A stretch of 64,000 nucleotides of DNA from Planctomycetota bacterium. GTDB taxonomy: Bacteria > Planctomycetota > UBA1135 > GCA-002686595. Positions within the stretch are counted from its first letter, which is position 1, and each line of letters starts with the position of its first letter. The stretch is taken from assembly GCA_016795205.1 (NCBI GenBank), contig JAEUHZ010000050.1, forward strand, positions 20,666 to 84,665. The letters are read 5' to 3'. The notes below the pieces were generated by a model. That model worked only from the letters and a program-made list of their open reading frames with translations, did no database searches and was not told the DNA's origin. Below are positions 26,800 through 35,584 of the stretch, piece after piece. Position numbers and translations under genes: made by a program.

Positions 26800-28443
26800 A
26801 TGACGAAGGCCACCGACGCACCGCACGCGACCTGGCGGGTCCTGGGTCTCGAGCAGGGCGTGCTCGAGCCCGAGGCGCGCTTCCTGGAGCGCGCCGCGCG
26901 CGCGATCGGCGCGGGGCCCGAGCAGGTCCTGGGAGCGCGCATCGCGCGCAAGTCGCTCGACGCGCGACGGCGGGGTGGCACGCACCGCCTGCGGTTCGTG
27001 GCGCACGTCGACGTGACCGTGCCGGCTGGGTTCCACAGCGCGCGCCTCGCGCGCGCGCTCGAGGCGCGGCGGACCGAGCGCGCGCCCGCGCCCCACGACG
27101 GCCGCGCGCGTGCCATCCACCCCACGGCGGCGGGGGCCTCCGTGGCGGTCGTGGGGGCCGGGCCGGGCGGACTGTTCGCGGCCTGGGTGCTGGCGCGCCA
27201 TGGCCTGTCCGTGGCGCTCTTCGAGCGCGGCAGCCCGATCGCCCAGCGCGGGCGCGAGCTGGTCGCCTTCCATCGCACGCGCGTGCCCAACCCCGAGTCG
27301 AACCTGCTCTTCGGCGAGGGCGGCGCGGGCACGTACTCCGACGGGAAGCTCTATACGCGCGTCGACGATCCGCTGGAGGAGACGCTCCTTCGGGAGCTGG
27401 TCGCCTGCGGCGCGCCCGAGCGCCTGATCTGGGACGCGCGCGCCCACATCGGGACCGACAAGCTCCACGCGATCCTGCCGCGCCTGCGCGCGCGGCTCGA
27501 GGCGCTGGGGGTCGTGTTCCACTGGAACACGCGCCTCGAGCGGCTGGTGTTCGAGCCGCAGGGCGGGCGCGTGCGAGCGCTGGCGACCAGCGCAGGCGAG
27601 ATCCCGTGCGCTGCGCTGGTGTTCGCGCCCGGTCACAGCGCGCGCGACACCTGGGCCGCGCTCCACGCCCAGGGCGTGCGCTTCGAGGCCAAGCCCTTCC
27701 AGATCGGCGTGCGCATCGAGCACCCGCAGGAGCTCGTCGATCGCGCGCAGCACGGTTGCGGGCCCGAGGCCCTGGCGCTGGGCGCCGCCAGCTACGCGCT
27801 CGTGGCGCGGGCCGCCCCAGCCGTGGCCGGCGCGCACAGCTTCTGCATGTGCCCGGGCGGCCGCATCGTGGCCAGCGTGAACGAGCCCGGCTTCCTGTGC
27901 ACGAACGGCATGAGCAACTCGACGCACAGCTCGCGCTGGGCCAACGCCGCGATCGTCGCCACCGCCGGCCCGCGCGAGTTCGGGCCCGGACCGTTGGCGG
28001 GCGTCGCCTGGCAGCGCCAGTTGGAGCAGCGATTCTTCGCAGCGGGCGGCAGCGACTACCACGCGCCGGCACAGCGCGCCGTGGACTTCCTCGCACGCCG
28101 TGAGTCGTCCGGCGAGCTGCGCTCGAGCTATGTGCTGGGGCTCGCGGCGGGTCGCGTCGACGCGCTGCTTCCGCCCTTCCTCTTCGACGCGATCGCCCAC
28201 GCGCTGACCAGCTTCGAGCGCGCGATCCCGGGCTTCGCTGGCTCGGAGGGCCTGCTCGTGGGGCTCGAATCGCGCAGCTCGGGCCCGGTGCGCATGCCGC
28301 GTGATCCGCTCACGCGGCGCGCGCAGGGCTGCGCCAACCTGTGGCCGGTCGGCGAGGGCGCCGGCTGGGCCGGCGGGATCATGAGCGCGGCCCTCGACGG
28401 GGCGCGCTCGGCGCTGGCGCTCGTCGAGCACGGGATCCGCTGA
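26800..28443 (+). CDS. FAD-dependent oxidoreductase (dehydrogenase-like, COG2509 type)
   Basis: A 547-residue flavoprotein. An N-terminal DUF-like region (residues 1-100) precedes VAVVGAGPGGLFAAWVLA, the dinucleotide-binding motif (about 113-130), with the acidic residue in LFERGSPIAQRG. Then LFGEGGAGTYSDGKLYTR, AHIGTDKLH and CMCPGGRIVASVN follow the pattern of the uncharacterised FAD-dependent dehydrogenases. The end (NLWPVGEGAGWAGGIMSAALDG) is the typical second FAD-contact strand. Function is not known. A TAGGAT hexamer at 26780-26785 precedes it by 15 bp; panB follows 25 bp downstream. Confidence 0.8.
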   Translation: MTKATDAPHATWRVLGLEQGVLEPEARFLERAARAIGAGPEQVLGARIARKSLDARRRGGTHRLRFVAHVDVTVPAGFHSARLARALEARRTERAPAPHDGRARAIHPTAAGASVAVVGAGPGGLFAAWVLARHGLSVALFERGSPIAQRGRELVAFHRTRVPNPESNLLFGEGGAGTYSDGKLYTRVDDPLEETLLRELVACGAPERLIWDARAHIGTDKLHAILPRLRARLEALGVVFHWNTRLERLVFEPQGGRVRALATSAGEIPCAALVFAPGHSARDTWAALHAQGVRFEAKPFQIGVRIEHPQELVDRAQHGCGPEALALGAASYALVARAAPAVAGAHSFCMCPGGRIVASVNEPGFLCTNGMSNSTHSSRWANAAIVATAGPREFGPGPLAGVAWQRQLEQRFFAAGGSDYHAPAQRAVDFLARRESSGELRSSYVLGLAAGRVDALLPPFLFDAIAHALTSFERAIPGFAGSEGLLVGLESRSSGPVRMPRDPLTRRAQGCANLWPVGEGAGWAGGIMSAALDGARSALALVEHGIR

Positions 28444-28468
28444 GTCCGCTTGGTAGGCTCGAAGCTCC

Positions 28469-29314
28469 ATGGCCCCGTCCCACAACCGCCCCCCGCCCGC
28501 CGATCCCGCCGACCGCCGCAAGGTCACCACGAAGAGCCTGCTGCGCATGAAGGAGCGCGGTGAGCCGATCAGCGCGCTCACCGCCTACGACCACACGATG
28601 GGGGCGCTGCTCGATCGCGCCGGGGTCGACGTGATCCTGGTCGGCGACTCGGTCGCCATGGTCGTGCAGGGGCGCGAGACGACGGTGACCGTGACCCTCG
28701 ATCAGATGCTCTACCACGCATCGCTCGTGTCGGCGGGCGTCGAGCGCGCGCTGGTCGTCGGTGACCTGCCCTTCATGAGCTACCAGGTGAACGCGGACGA
28801 GGCCCTGCGCAACGCCGGTCGCATGGTCAAGGAGTCCGGGGTCGAGGCCGTCAAGCTCGAGGGCGGCGGCGCCTCGATCTGCGAGACGGTGCGGCGCATC
28901 GTCGAGGTCGGGATCCCGGTCATGGGGCACCTGGGCCTCACGCCGCAGTCGATCCACAAGTTCGGCACCTACCAGGTGCGCGCCACGAGCGCCGAGGAGG
29001 CCGAGCAGGTCAAGAAGGACGCTCGTGCCCTGCAGGACGCCGGTGCGTTCGCGATCGTGCTGGAGAAGATCCCGGCCAACCTGGCCCGCGAGATCTCGGC
29101 CGCGCTGAAGATCCCGGCGATCGGGATCGGCGCGGGGCCGGGTTGCGACGGGCAGATCCTGGTGAGCCACGACATGCTGGGGCTCTACACGCGTTTCCAC
29201 CCTCGTTTCGTCCGGCGCTACGCGCAACTCGGAGAGGAGATGCTGGGGGCCTTCCGGCGCTACGTGGGGGACGTCAAGACGCGCTCGTTCCCGACTCAGG
29301 AGGAGAGCTACTGA
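28469..29314 (+). CDS. panB: 3-methyl-2-oxobutanoate hydroxymethyltransferase
   Basis: A 281-residue enzyme making ketopantoate from alpha-ketoisovalerate and methylene-tetrahydrofolate in pantothenate synthesis. [48 protein letters not shown] and [15 protein letters not shown], together with the [20 protein letters not shown] metal-binding region, are characteristic. Length is normal. Preceded by the oxidoreductase and followed by a receiver-domain gene; no panC or panD is nearby. Confidence 0.96.
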   Translation: MAPSHNRPPPADPADRRKVTTKSLLRMKERGEPISALTAYDHTMGALLDRAGVDVILVGDSVAMVVQGRETTVTVTLDQMLYHASLVSAGVERALVVGDLPFMSYQVNADEALRNAGRMVKESGVEAVKLEGGGASICETVRRIVEVGIPVMGHLGLTPQSIHKFGTYQVRATSAEEAEQVKKDARALQDAGAFAIVLEKIPANLAREISAALKIPAIGIGAGPGCDGQILVSHDMLGLYTRFHPRFVRRYAQLGEEMLGAFRRYVGDVKTRSFPTQEESY

Positions 29315-29377
29315 AGGGCGGCCCCGCTGGCCGATGTGGGGGGTCCGGGCCCCTGGGCGGGACCGCGCACGCCCCCC

Positions 29378-29764
29378 ATGAAGAAGCTGCTCGTCGTCGA
29401 CGATTCCTCGGTCGTGCGCGGCATCGTGCTGCGCGTCCTGCGCGAGGCCGGCCTGGACCACGACGGGATCGTGGAGGCCGCGAGCGGCGTCGAGGCCTTG
29501 CGCAAGATCGGGCACGATCCGTCGATCGGGCTGGTGCTGTCCGACGTGCACATGCCGGGCATGAACGGCATCGACTTCGTGCGCGCGCTGCGCGAACGGC
29601 GCACGAAGGAAGAGCTGCCGGTCCTCCTGCTCACCAGCGGCGACGCGCAGACTTTGTGCGCCGCGGCGCTCGCCGACGGCGCGAACGGGTGGATCTCGAA
29701 GCCCTTCACGAGCGCGATGGTGCGCGCGGCCGTGGAGCCCTGGCTCACGCGCTCGGACCGCTGA
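29378..29764 (+). CDS. CheY-like single-domain response regulator
   Basis: A 128-residue stand-alone receiver. Asp8-Asp9 form the acidic pocket, Asp56 in LVLSDVHMPG is the predicted phosphorylation site, LLTSGD holds the conserved Ser/Thr and ISKPF the Lys. There is no output domain, so it would signal by protein-protein contact. The ATG at 29378 places the first strand at residue 3; an in-frame start 14 codons upstream looks spurious. No histidine kinase is adjacent. Confidence 0.9.
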   Translation: MKKLLVVDDSSVVRGIVLRVLREAGLDHDGIVEAASGVEALRKIGHDPSIGLVLSDVHMPGMNGIDFVRALRERRTKEELPVLLLTSGDAQTLCAAALADGANGWISKPFTSAMVRAAVEPWLTRSDR

Positions 29765-29791
29765 GGCGCACGGCGTCCCGGGCCACACGGC

Positions 29792-29829
29792 CGCGGCGCC
29801 GGACGCCCCGCGAGGCCTCCGGCGCCGCG
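29792..29829. terminator. 12-bp-stem hairpin between convergent genes
   Basis: CGCGGCGCCGGA (29792-29803) pairs with TCCGGCGCCGCG (29818-29829) around a 14-base loop, in the 80-bp gap between the receiver gene and the convergent secreted-protein gene. No T-tract follows on either strand; it can serve both directions. Confidence 0.5.
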
Positions 29830-29844
29830 CCGCGTGGCACGCGC

Positions 29845-32172
29845 TCAGTACTGGACGCGCAGCGACTGCGTCGTGTTGAACGTCGCGCTGCACGCGAAGT
29901 TCGGCGCCGGGTCGCGGTAGTACACGAAGTAGTAGCGAGCGCTGCCGGCCGCGATCGGGTCACCCAGCGAGGCCGAGCGCTGCTCGAGCGAGGGCTCTCC
30001 CGGCATCGGCCACAGGGCCTGGCCGTTCGAGGCCGCGCGGATCCCCATGCGCAGCGTGAGGCCGCCGGTGCAGATGAGCCCGTCGCCGAATGCCGCGGAC
30101 GGCGCGAGAGCGTTGCGCTGCACGAGCAGGCACATGCTCGACGGCGGCATGCCGCTCGCGAGCAGTTGGACCTCGGTCCCGAACGTGAAGCCATCCGTGG
30201 GCACGAGGCGCGCGCCGGCCGCGTTGGCCGAGTTCCCGCAGCCGCGCCCGGCCTCGAGCGGAGCATTGCCGCACGGGCAGGTGCTCGTGCCGTTGGAGCC
30301 CGGCTCGCAGTAGCTCGTGAAGCGGCCCGTGGTGTAGGCGGCGCCGCGCAGGATGCTGCCGCCACTTGGGAGCGGCACGTCCCAGACCGCCATGCAGCGG
30401 TGGAGCGCGGGGTTTGCTCGGATCGCGGCCGTCACGTTCGGCATCATCGGCTCGCTGCTGCCGTAGATCGAGCTGAACGGCTCGGCGACATGGACGCGGT
30501 TCCCGAGCACGCCGAAGGTCGCGAGCTGCACCCACTTGAAGACGGAGCCCGAGTCATGGACCTGGGCGACCACGAAGTCCTCGCCATCGGAGTCCACGCT
30601 GCCGTGCAGGTACGACTGGTCACCGGGCATGCCGCCGAGCGTGCTCAGGTTCACGTTCTGGACGATCGTCGCCCCGTTCAGGAGGTAGCCGTAGAGCCGC
30701 GAGTTCCCGACGGATCCGCGCAAGTACGTCACGAGGACGGAGCCGCTCGGGGTGGGGCTGGAGACGCTCACCGAGCGCGCATTGCTGATCGTCGTATCGA
30801 GCGCGAAGGACGGAGTGAGCGCCGAGCCATCCGCGCCGACGCGCGCCGCGTACAGGTCGCTGTCGAAGATCGAGATCCAGCGATGCCAGGCGATCGTCCA
30901 GGACCGGGTCGAAAGTGGTCCGTCGCCGTTCCTGTGCGAGATCGCGGGGGCGGTCTCCAGCGTGCCGATGGCGCTGCCCACGACGCCGGCGAGCTGCGGG
31001 AACGCGCCGTCGGCGTCGACGACCCGTCGCAGGACGTCCGTGTCGCTGGCGCTGTTCACGCGCACCCACGTGACGCAGTAGAGGCCGAACGGATCGGTGG
31101 AGCCGTCGCCGCCCACGTCGGGCGTCGTGTGGTCCGCGCCGGTCGGGCTGATCGTGAGCACCGTCCCGGTGCTGGGCAAGAACGCGTCTTGCAGGCGACC
31201 CTGGATGCGTCGCGAGCCCGCGGCGCCCGTGGCCGCGACGACGAGCACCTGGCTGCGGCCGCGGTGGTTCGCGATGCGCGGGCCGGTCCAGCTCACGGGG
31301 GAAACGTCGATGATCGACTCCCACTGCGGCGCGCCGAACCAGTTCAGGCGCCAGGAGTAGACGTCGTTGTCGCTGGCGCTGAAGGCGTGCTCGACGACCA
31401 CGCAGTAGAGCCCCGTCTGCGGATCGAACGTGACGTCCGGCGATCGACCGCCGACGATGATCTCGCTGCTCCAGCCGAAGACCGAGAAGAGCGGGTCGAC
31501 GAGCAGGGGAAAGCGCAGCTCCTCGAGCGTCTGCGCCGGCACCTCGATCTCGATGCGGCCCGCGCGCAGGCGCGTGGGCGCGTCCACGCGCCGCCCGCGC
31601 GCGTCGATCGCGATTGCGCCGCTGTAGCGCACTGCGCCGCGCTCGCCGTGGAACACGAGGTCCAGACCGTCCTGGCTCGGCTGGAGCTCGGTCTCGAGGT
31701 CGAGCTCGATCACGAGCGGGCCCGCGCCGGAGCGCTCGTGCACGAGAAAGGTCTGCTCCATGGACTCGAGTCCCAGGTCGTAGCGCTCCACGAAGGCGCC
31801 ACGCTCGTACACGACGCTGGCACCCTCGCGCCGGGGCGCGGCCTGGGCGTCGAACGCCACGCGCGCGTCGCCGAAACGCACGTTGGCCGGGGACAGTCGC
31901 AGGGGGAAGTTGCGCGGCGCCTCGGAGCCGAAGAACGGCACGAACTGCGCCCCGCCGCGCTCGAACCCGGCCTTGTACGTGCTGCCGACGGCCCAGATCT
32001 CGTCGGCGCGCTCGTCGAAGAGCACCGCGGTCCGGGGGCTCTCCCAGGCCGTGCTCGCGATCCGGTTCAGCTCGGACGGGGCGAGATCGGCGCCCGGGGC
32101 TTCCTGTCCGGCGCGTGTGGCGGGTGGCAGGGCGAGCAGGACGAGGAGGGCAGTCAGGATCGTGGGCTTCAT
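29845..32172 (-). CDS. Large secreted protein with FGDG-type C-terminal module
   Basis: A 775-residue protein with a signal peptide (MKPTILTALLVLLALPPATRA) behind a GGAGAA ribosome site. Middle repeats of about 70-100 residues show FDPQTGLYCVVVEHAFSASDNDVYSW and DPFGLYCVTWVRVNSASDTDV, indicating a beta-propeller-like region with LYxxxVxxxxSxxDxDV segments. The C terminus holds a Cys-rich stretch (TCPCGNAPLEAGRGCGNSANAAG) followed by AAFGDGLICTGGLTLRMG and YYFVYYRDPAPNFACSATFN. This end is seen in secreted proteins of some Planctomycetota and a similar one ends the protein at 51521-53878. Function unknown; it is probably surface or extracellular. Confidence 0.75.
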   Translation of the reverse strand: MKPTILTALLVLLALPPATRAGQEAPGADLAPSELNRIASTAWESPRTAVLFDERADEIWAVGSTYKAGFERGGAQFVPFFGSEAPRNFPLRLSPANVRFGDARVAFDAQAAPRREGASVVYERGAFVERYDLGLESMEQTFLVHERSGAGPLVIELDLETELQPSQDGLDLVFHGERGAVRYSGAIAIDARGRRVDAPTRLRAGRIEIEVPAQTLEELRFPLLVDPLFSVFGWSSEIIVGGRSPDVTFDPQTGLYCVVVEHAFSASDNDVYSWRLNWFGAPQWESIIDVSPVSWTGPRIANHRGRSQVLVVAATGAAGSRRIQGRLQDAFLPSTGTVLTISPTGADHTTPDVGGDGSTDPFGLYCVTWVRVNSASDTDVLRRVVDADGAFPQLAGVVGSAIGTLETAPAISHRNGDGPLSTRSWTIAWHRWISIFDSDLYAARVGADGSALTPSFALDTTISNARSVSVSSPTPSGSVLVTYLRGSVGNSRLYGYLLNGATIVQNVNLSTLGGMPGDQSYLHGSVDSDGEDFVVAQVHDSGSVFKWVQLATFGVLGNRVHVAEPFSSIYGSSEPMMPNVTAAIRANPALHRCMAVWDVPLPSGGSILRGAAYTTGRFTSYCEPGSNGTSTCPCGNAPLEAGRGCGNSANAAGARLVPTDGFTFGTEVQLLASGMPPSSMCLLVQRNALAPSAAFGDGLICTGGLTLRMGIRAASNGQALWPMPGEPSLEQRSASLGDPIAAGSARYYFVYYRDPAPNFACSATFNTTQSLRVQY

Positions 32173-32316
32173 GGGGTTCTCCGGCCGCGGCATGCGGCGT
32201 TTGGGACTGCCCCCCGGGGCGACGGTGGCCCCATCGCGTGCGCGGGAATCCCGGATTCCCGCGGGCCCCTCCGCGGCCGCCGCGGGCCCTGGCCCGGCCG
32301 CGGCTACCCTTCTGGC

Positions 32317-32919
32317 GTGGACACCCCCGACCTCGTCGCCCAGGCCTCGCGCGGGGACCGGGCCGCGTTGGACGCGCTCTTCGCGCGGCATCTGCCGGGT
32401 GTCCTGGCTTTCGTGCGCGCCAGCGCGGGCGCGGCGCTGCTGGCGCGGGACGACAGCCTCGATCTGGTCCAGTCGGCCTGCCGCGAGCTCTTGCGCGACG
32501 CTCCGCCCGAGGGCTGGCGCGACGAAGCCGGCTTCCGGCGCTGGCTCTACCTGGCGGCCGAGCGCAAGGTCCTCGACCGCGCGCGCTACCACGGACGCGA
32601 GAAGCGCGCCGACGCGGCGCGGCGGCTGACCCTGTCGGAGGCCGAGGTCGGGGCGCTATCGCGTGGTTGGGCCGACCTCGCGACGCCCAGCCGGCGCGCG
32701 ATCGGGCGCGAGGAGATCGAGCGGCTCGAGGCGGCGCTGGCGCGTGCCAGCGAGGCCGACCGGCGCGTGATCCTCCTGGCGCGCGTGGCCGGGTTGTCCC
32801 ACGCCGAGGTGGCCGCGGAGCTGGCGACGACCGAGGCCAACGCGCGCAGCGCGCTGCGGCGCGCCCTGGCGCGCCTCGCGTTGGAGCTCGGTCGCGAGCC
32901 TGGCCCGGACGCGGACTGA
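32317..32919 (+). CDS. ECF-type RNA polymerase sigma factor
   Basis: A 200-residue sigma-70 family protein from a GTG start. Region 2 includes LDALFARHLPGVLAFVRASAG and DLVQSACRELLRD, with DEAGFRRWLYLAAERKVLDRARYHGREKR around the -10 recognition helix; region 4 is LEAALARASEADRRVILLARVAGLSHAEVAAELATT with the DNA-binding helix. It has no anti-sigma gene beside it; it is convergent with a kinase fused to an FGE-like domain, the sort of neighbour seen for planctomycete ECF groups regulated by Ser/Thr kinases. Confidence 0.88.
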   Translation: MDTPDLVAQASRGDRAALDALFARHLPGVLAFVRASAGAALLARDDSLDLVQSACRELLRDAPPEGWRDEAGFRRWLYLAAERKVLDRARYHGREKRADAARRLTLSEAEVGALSRGWADLATPSRRAIGREEIERLEAALARASEADRRVILLARVAGLSHAEVAAELATTEANARSALRRALARLALELGREPGPDAD

Positions 32920-32920
32920 C

Positions 32921-35548
32921 TCAGCGCACCCGTGGCGGGTCGATCGCGCGCGAGGCGCGCGCGCCGAGCACCCAGATGGCGGAGTCGGGTCGCGCCGCGG
33001 TGCGGAACGCGGAGCGCGAGCCGATGGCCATGCTCGCGCAGCATCCGCCGCGGTAGACGCGGTTCTCGGTCGTGGCGTCGAGGCGCTCCCCGTCGCCGGG
33101 CCGCACCGGGTTCGTGTAGTCGGCGAACTGGTCGCGGCACCACTGCCACACGTTGCCGCACATGTCGTGCAGCCCGAACGCGTTGGGCCGCAGCGCGTCC
33201 ACGGGCGAGGTCATGTCGAAGCCGTCGTCGAGCCACTCGTCGTAGGGGCCTCCGGCCTTGCCGCCGCGGGCGCGCACGACGCTCTGGTCGAGCAGGTTCG
33301 CGGCGCCGATCAGCGATTCCTTCTCCGCGCCCGTCCACCAGGGCGTGCGCGTGCCGGCGCGCGCGGCGTACTCCCACTGCGCCTCGGTCGGCAGCAGCAG
33401 GCCCACGCGCCCGAGCTCGCGCGTGGCCTGGAACCAGTCGACCTCGACGACTGGGTGCAGGGGCTTCTTGGCTTCGCGACCCGCGAGCCGCTGCCATTGC
33501 GCCTCGGTCAGGTCGTGGCGCGCCATGAAGAACGGCTCGAGGTCGATCGCGTGCGCCGGCTGCTCGCGCGTGGTGGCCTGCGGGTCGTGATCCTCGTGCT
33601 CGGGATCGCTCACGCTGCCCATCTGGAAGCGGCCGCCAGGGAGCAGCACCAGGACCACGCCGGTCTCGGGCGCGAGCACGAGCCGTCCGTCCGCGCCGCG
33701 CGTCGCGGGCGCGCCGGTCGCGAGGTGCGCGAACTCGTGCAAGCCGCTCGTCGGATCGCGACCGAGCGGCACGAGCCCGAGCTGCGGCGCGAGGTCCAGC
33801 CCGCGGTAGGCCGGACACTCCGCGGCGTCCGCGATCGAGCGGCGCGCGCTGTCCCAGGCCGCGCGCGCCTGCGGGCTCGTGAGGCTGCGCTCCCCGATCG
33901 TGCGCGCGAACGCCAGGCGTTCCCGGACGCCGGGCGCGAGCGGGCGCTGGCCCTGCTCCAGCGCTTCGATGCCGGCGATCAGGCCGGCCAGCGTGTCGTG
34001 CTGCCAGCGGACCTCGTCGCCGGCGCTGTCCGCCGCCGCGCCGCCCGCCGCGCGGCGCGCGGAGAGCTCGGCGAACGTGGCGCGGTGGACGGCCAGGCGC
34101 GCGCGCAGCTCGTCGGCGCGCGCGAGCCAGCGTTCGTAGGCCGGGACCAGCTCCGGCGTGGCGGGCCACAGCCGGTCGGCCTCGGTCGAGAGGTCCGTGA
34201 GCCGCGTGACGTCCGCGAGGCGCAGGATCTCGGCGCTGCGCGCGCGCTCGAGGCCGGCCACGAGGGCGGCCCCGACCAGCACCAGCGGCACGACCGCGGC
34301 CGCCGACGCGCTCAGGCGCGGATGCCGCTGTGCCCAGCGCAGGAGTCGCAGCCCGAACCCGGCGCGGCGCGCCTCGACCGGCCGATGCGCCAGCAGGTTT
34401 CCGAGATCGCGCGCCAGGTCGCCGGCGCTCGGGTAGCGCGCCTCGCGGGCAGGCGCGAGCGCCTTCAACGTGACCGTCTCGACGTCGCGCGCGAGCCGCG
34501 GCACGAGCGCGCGCGGCCGGGCGACGTCACCGGCCGCGATGCGCGTCGCGACCTCGGTGGCATTGGCGCCGCCGAACGCCGGCCGCAACGTGAGCAGCTC
34601 GTAGAGGGTGGCGCCCAACGAGTACACGTCCGTGCGCGCGTCGACGTCGTCCGCGCCGGCGAGCTGCTCGGGCGACATGTAGGGCAGCGATCCGGGCTGC
34701 GCGTCCGAGCGCGTCAGGCGGGTCGCGTGCGCGGTCCGCGCCAAGCCGAAGTCGAGCAGCATCGCGCGGCCGGTGCGCGTCAGCGCGACGTTCGACGGCT
34801 TGACGTCGCGGTGCACGATGCCGCGCGCGTGGGCGTGCTCCAGCGCCTCGGCGATCTGGCGCCCGATCTGGAGCGCGGCCTCGGTCCAGGTGCCCTCGAA
34901 CAGGGGGCCACGCGCGGGCTCCGCACCGTCGGCGCCCGCGCGGCGCGGCCGGGACGCGTCGATCGCCGCCGCGAGGTCCGCGCCCCTGAGGCTGGCCGGG
35001 TCGCGCCCGCGCAGCATCCGCAAGACGTCGAGGAGCGACGCGCCGTCGACGAGCTCCATCGTGAACCACGGGACGCCGCCCTCTTCGCCGGCAGCGTACA
35101 CCGGCACGATCGCCGGGTGCGCCAGGCGCGCGACGGCTTCGACCTCGCGGCGGAAGCGCTCGCGCGCGCCGTCGAACCACAGTTGCTCGGGTCGCACCAT
35201 CTTGAGCGCGACGCGGCGACCCAGCGCGACCTCTTCGGCGATCCACACCAGGCCCATCCCGCCCTCGCCCAGGCGCTCGACGAGCCGGAAGCCGGCGATG
35301 GACTCGACCGGTGGCGGGACGCCGTCGTCCCGGCCGACGTCGAGGAGCCCGAGCGTCGCGAGCCGCGCCAAGCGCTCGCGCACCAAGTCGGCGCAGGACG
35401 GATGGTCGCGCAACCAATCCGCGAGCCCCGGGTCGCCGCCACGCGTGCGCGCGTCGAGCGCCTCGACCAGTCGTGCCTCGAGATCGATGCGGCCCTCCCG
35501 CGGGCCGCGCGCGCCGTGTTCCACGGGTGGGATCCTCCCGCGGTCCAT
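32921..35548 (-). CDS. Ser/Thr protein kinase fused to formylglycine-generating enzyme (FGE/sulfatase-modifying) domain
   Basis: An 875-residue membrane protein. The kinase domain (about 87-385) has GEGGMGLVWIA, ALKMV, HRDVKPSNVAL, DFGLA and GSLPYMSPEQ. A membrane helix follows (LSASAAAVVPLVLVGAALVAG, about 420-440), then a helical linker and a C-terminal FGE-sulfatase domain with VVLVLLPGGRFQMGS, LLPTEAQWEYAARAGT, HDMCGNVWQWCRD and VYRGGCCASMAIGSRSAFR. The canonical end is RGGSW...CR.A.R, so Trp is replaced and the cysteines are displaced; catalytic oxidase activity is doubtful and it may be a ligand-binding sensor. Convergent with the ECF sigma gene (1 bp apart). Confidence 0.88.
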   Translation of the reverse strand: MDRGRIPPVEHGARGPREGRIDLEARLVEALDARTRGGDPGLADWLRDHPSCADLVRERLARLATLGLLDVGRDDGVPPPVESIAGFRLVERLGEGGMGLVWIAEEVALGRRVALKMVRPEQLWFDGARERFRREVEAVARLAHPAIVPVYAAGEEGGVPWFTMELVDGASLLDVLRMLRGRDPASLRGADLAAAIDASRPRRAGADGAEPARGPLFEGTWTEAALQIGRQIAEALEHAHARGIVHRDVKPSNVALTRTGRAMLLDFGLARTAHATRLTRSDAQPGSLPYMSPEQLAGADDVDARTDVYSLGATLYELLTLRPAFGGANATEVATRIAAGDVARPRALVPRLARDVETVTLKALAPAREARYPSAGDLARDLGNLLAHRPVEARRAGFGLRLLRWAQRHPRLSASAAAVVPLVLVGAALVAGLERARSAEILRLADVTRLTDLSTEADRLWPATPELVPAYERWLARADELRARLAVHRATFAELSARRAAGGAAADSAGDEVRWQHDTLAGLIAGIEALEQGQRPLAPGVRERLAFARTIGERSLTSPQARAAWDSARRSIADAAECPAYRGLDLAPQLGLVPLGRDPTSGLHEFAHLATGAPATRGADGRLVLAPETGVVLVLLPGGRFQMGSVSDPEHEDHDPQATTREQPAHAIDLEPFFMARHDLTEAQWQRLAGREAKKPLHPVVEVDWFQATRELGRVGLLLPTEAQWEYAARAGTRTPWWTGAEKESLIGAANLLDQSVVRARGGKAGGPYDEWLDDGFDMTSPVDALRPNAFGLHDMCGNVWQWCRDQFADYTNPVRPGDGERLDATTENRVYRGGCCASMAIGSRSAFRTAARPDSAIWVLGARASRAIDPPRVR

Positions 35549-35584
35549 GCTAGCGGGGACCGGGCCGGCGCACCCGGATCGCGT

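Noticed and set aside
29143..32316. Open frame upstream of the sigma factor on the + strand
   Set aside because: Antisense shadow of the secreted-protein gene; coding signal begins only at GTG 32317.
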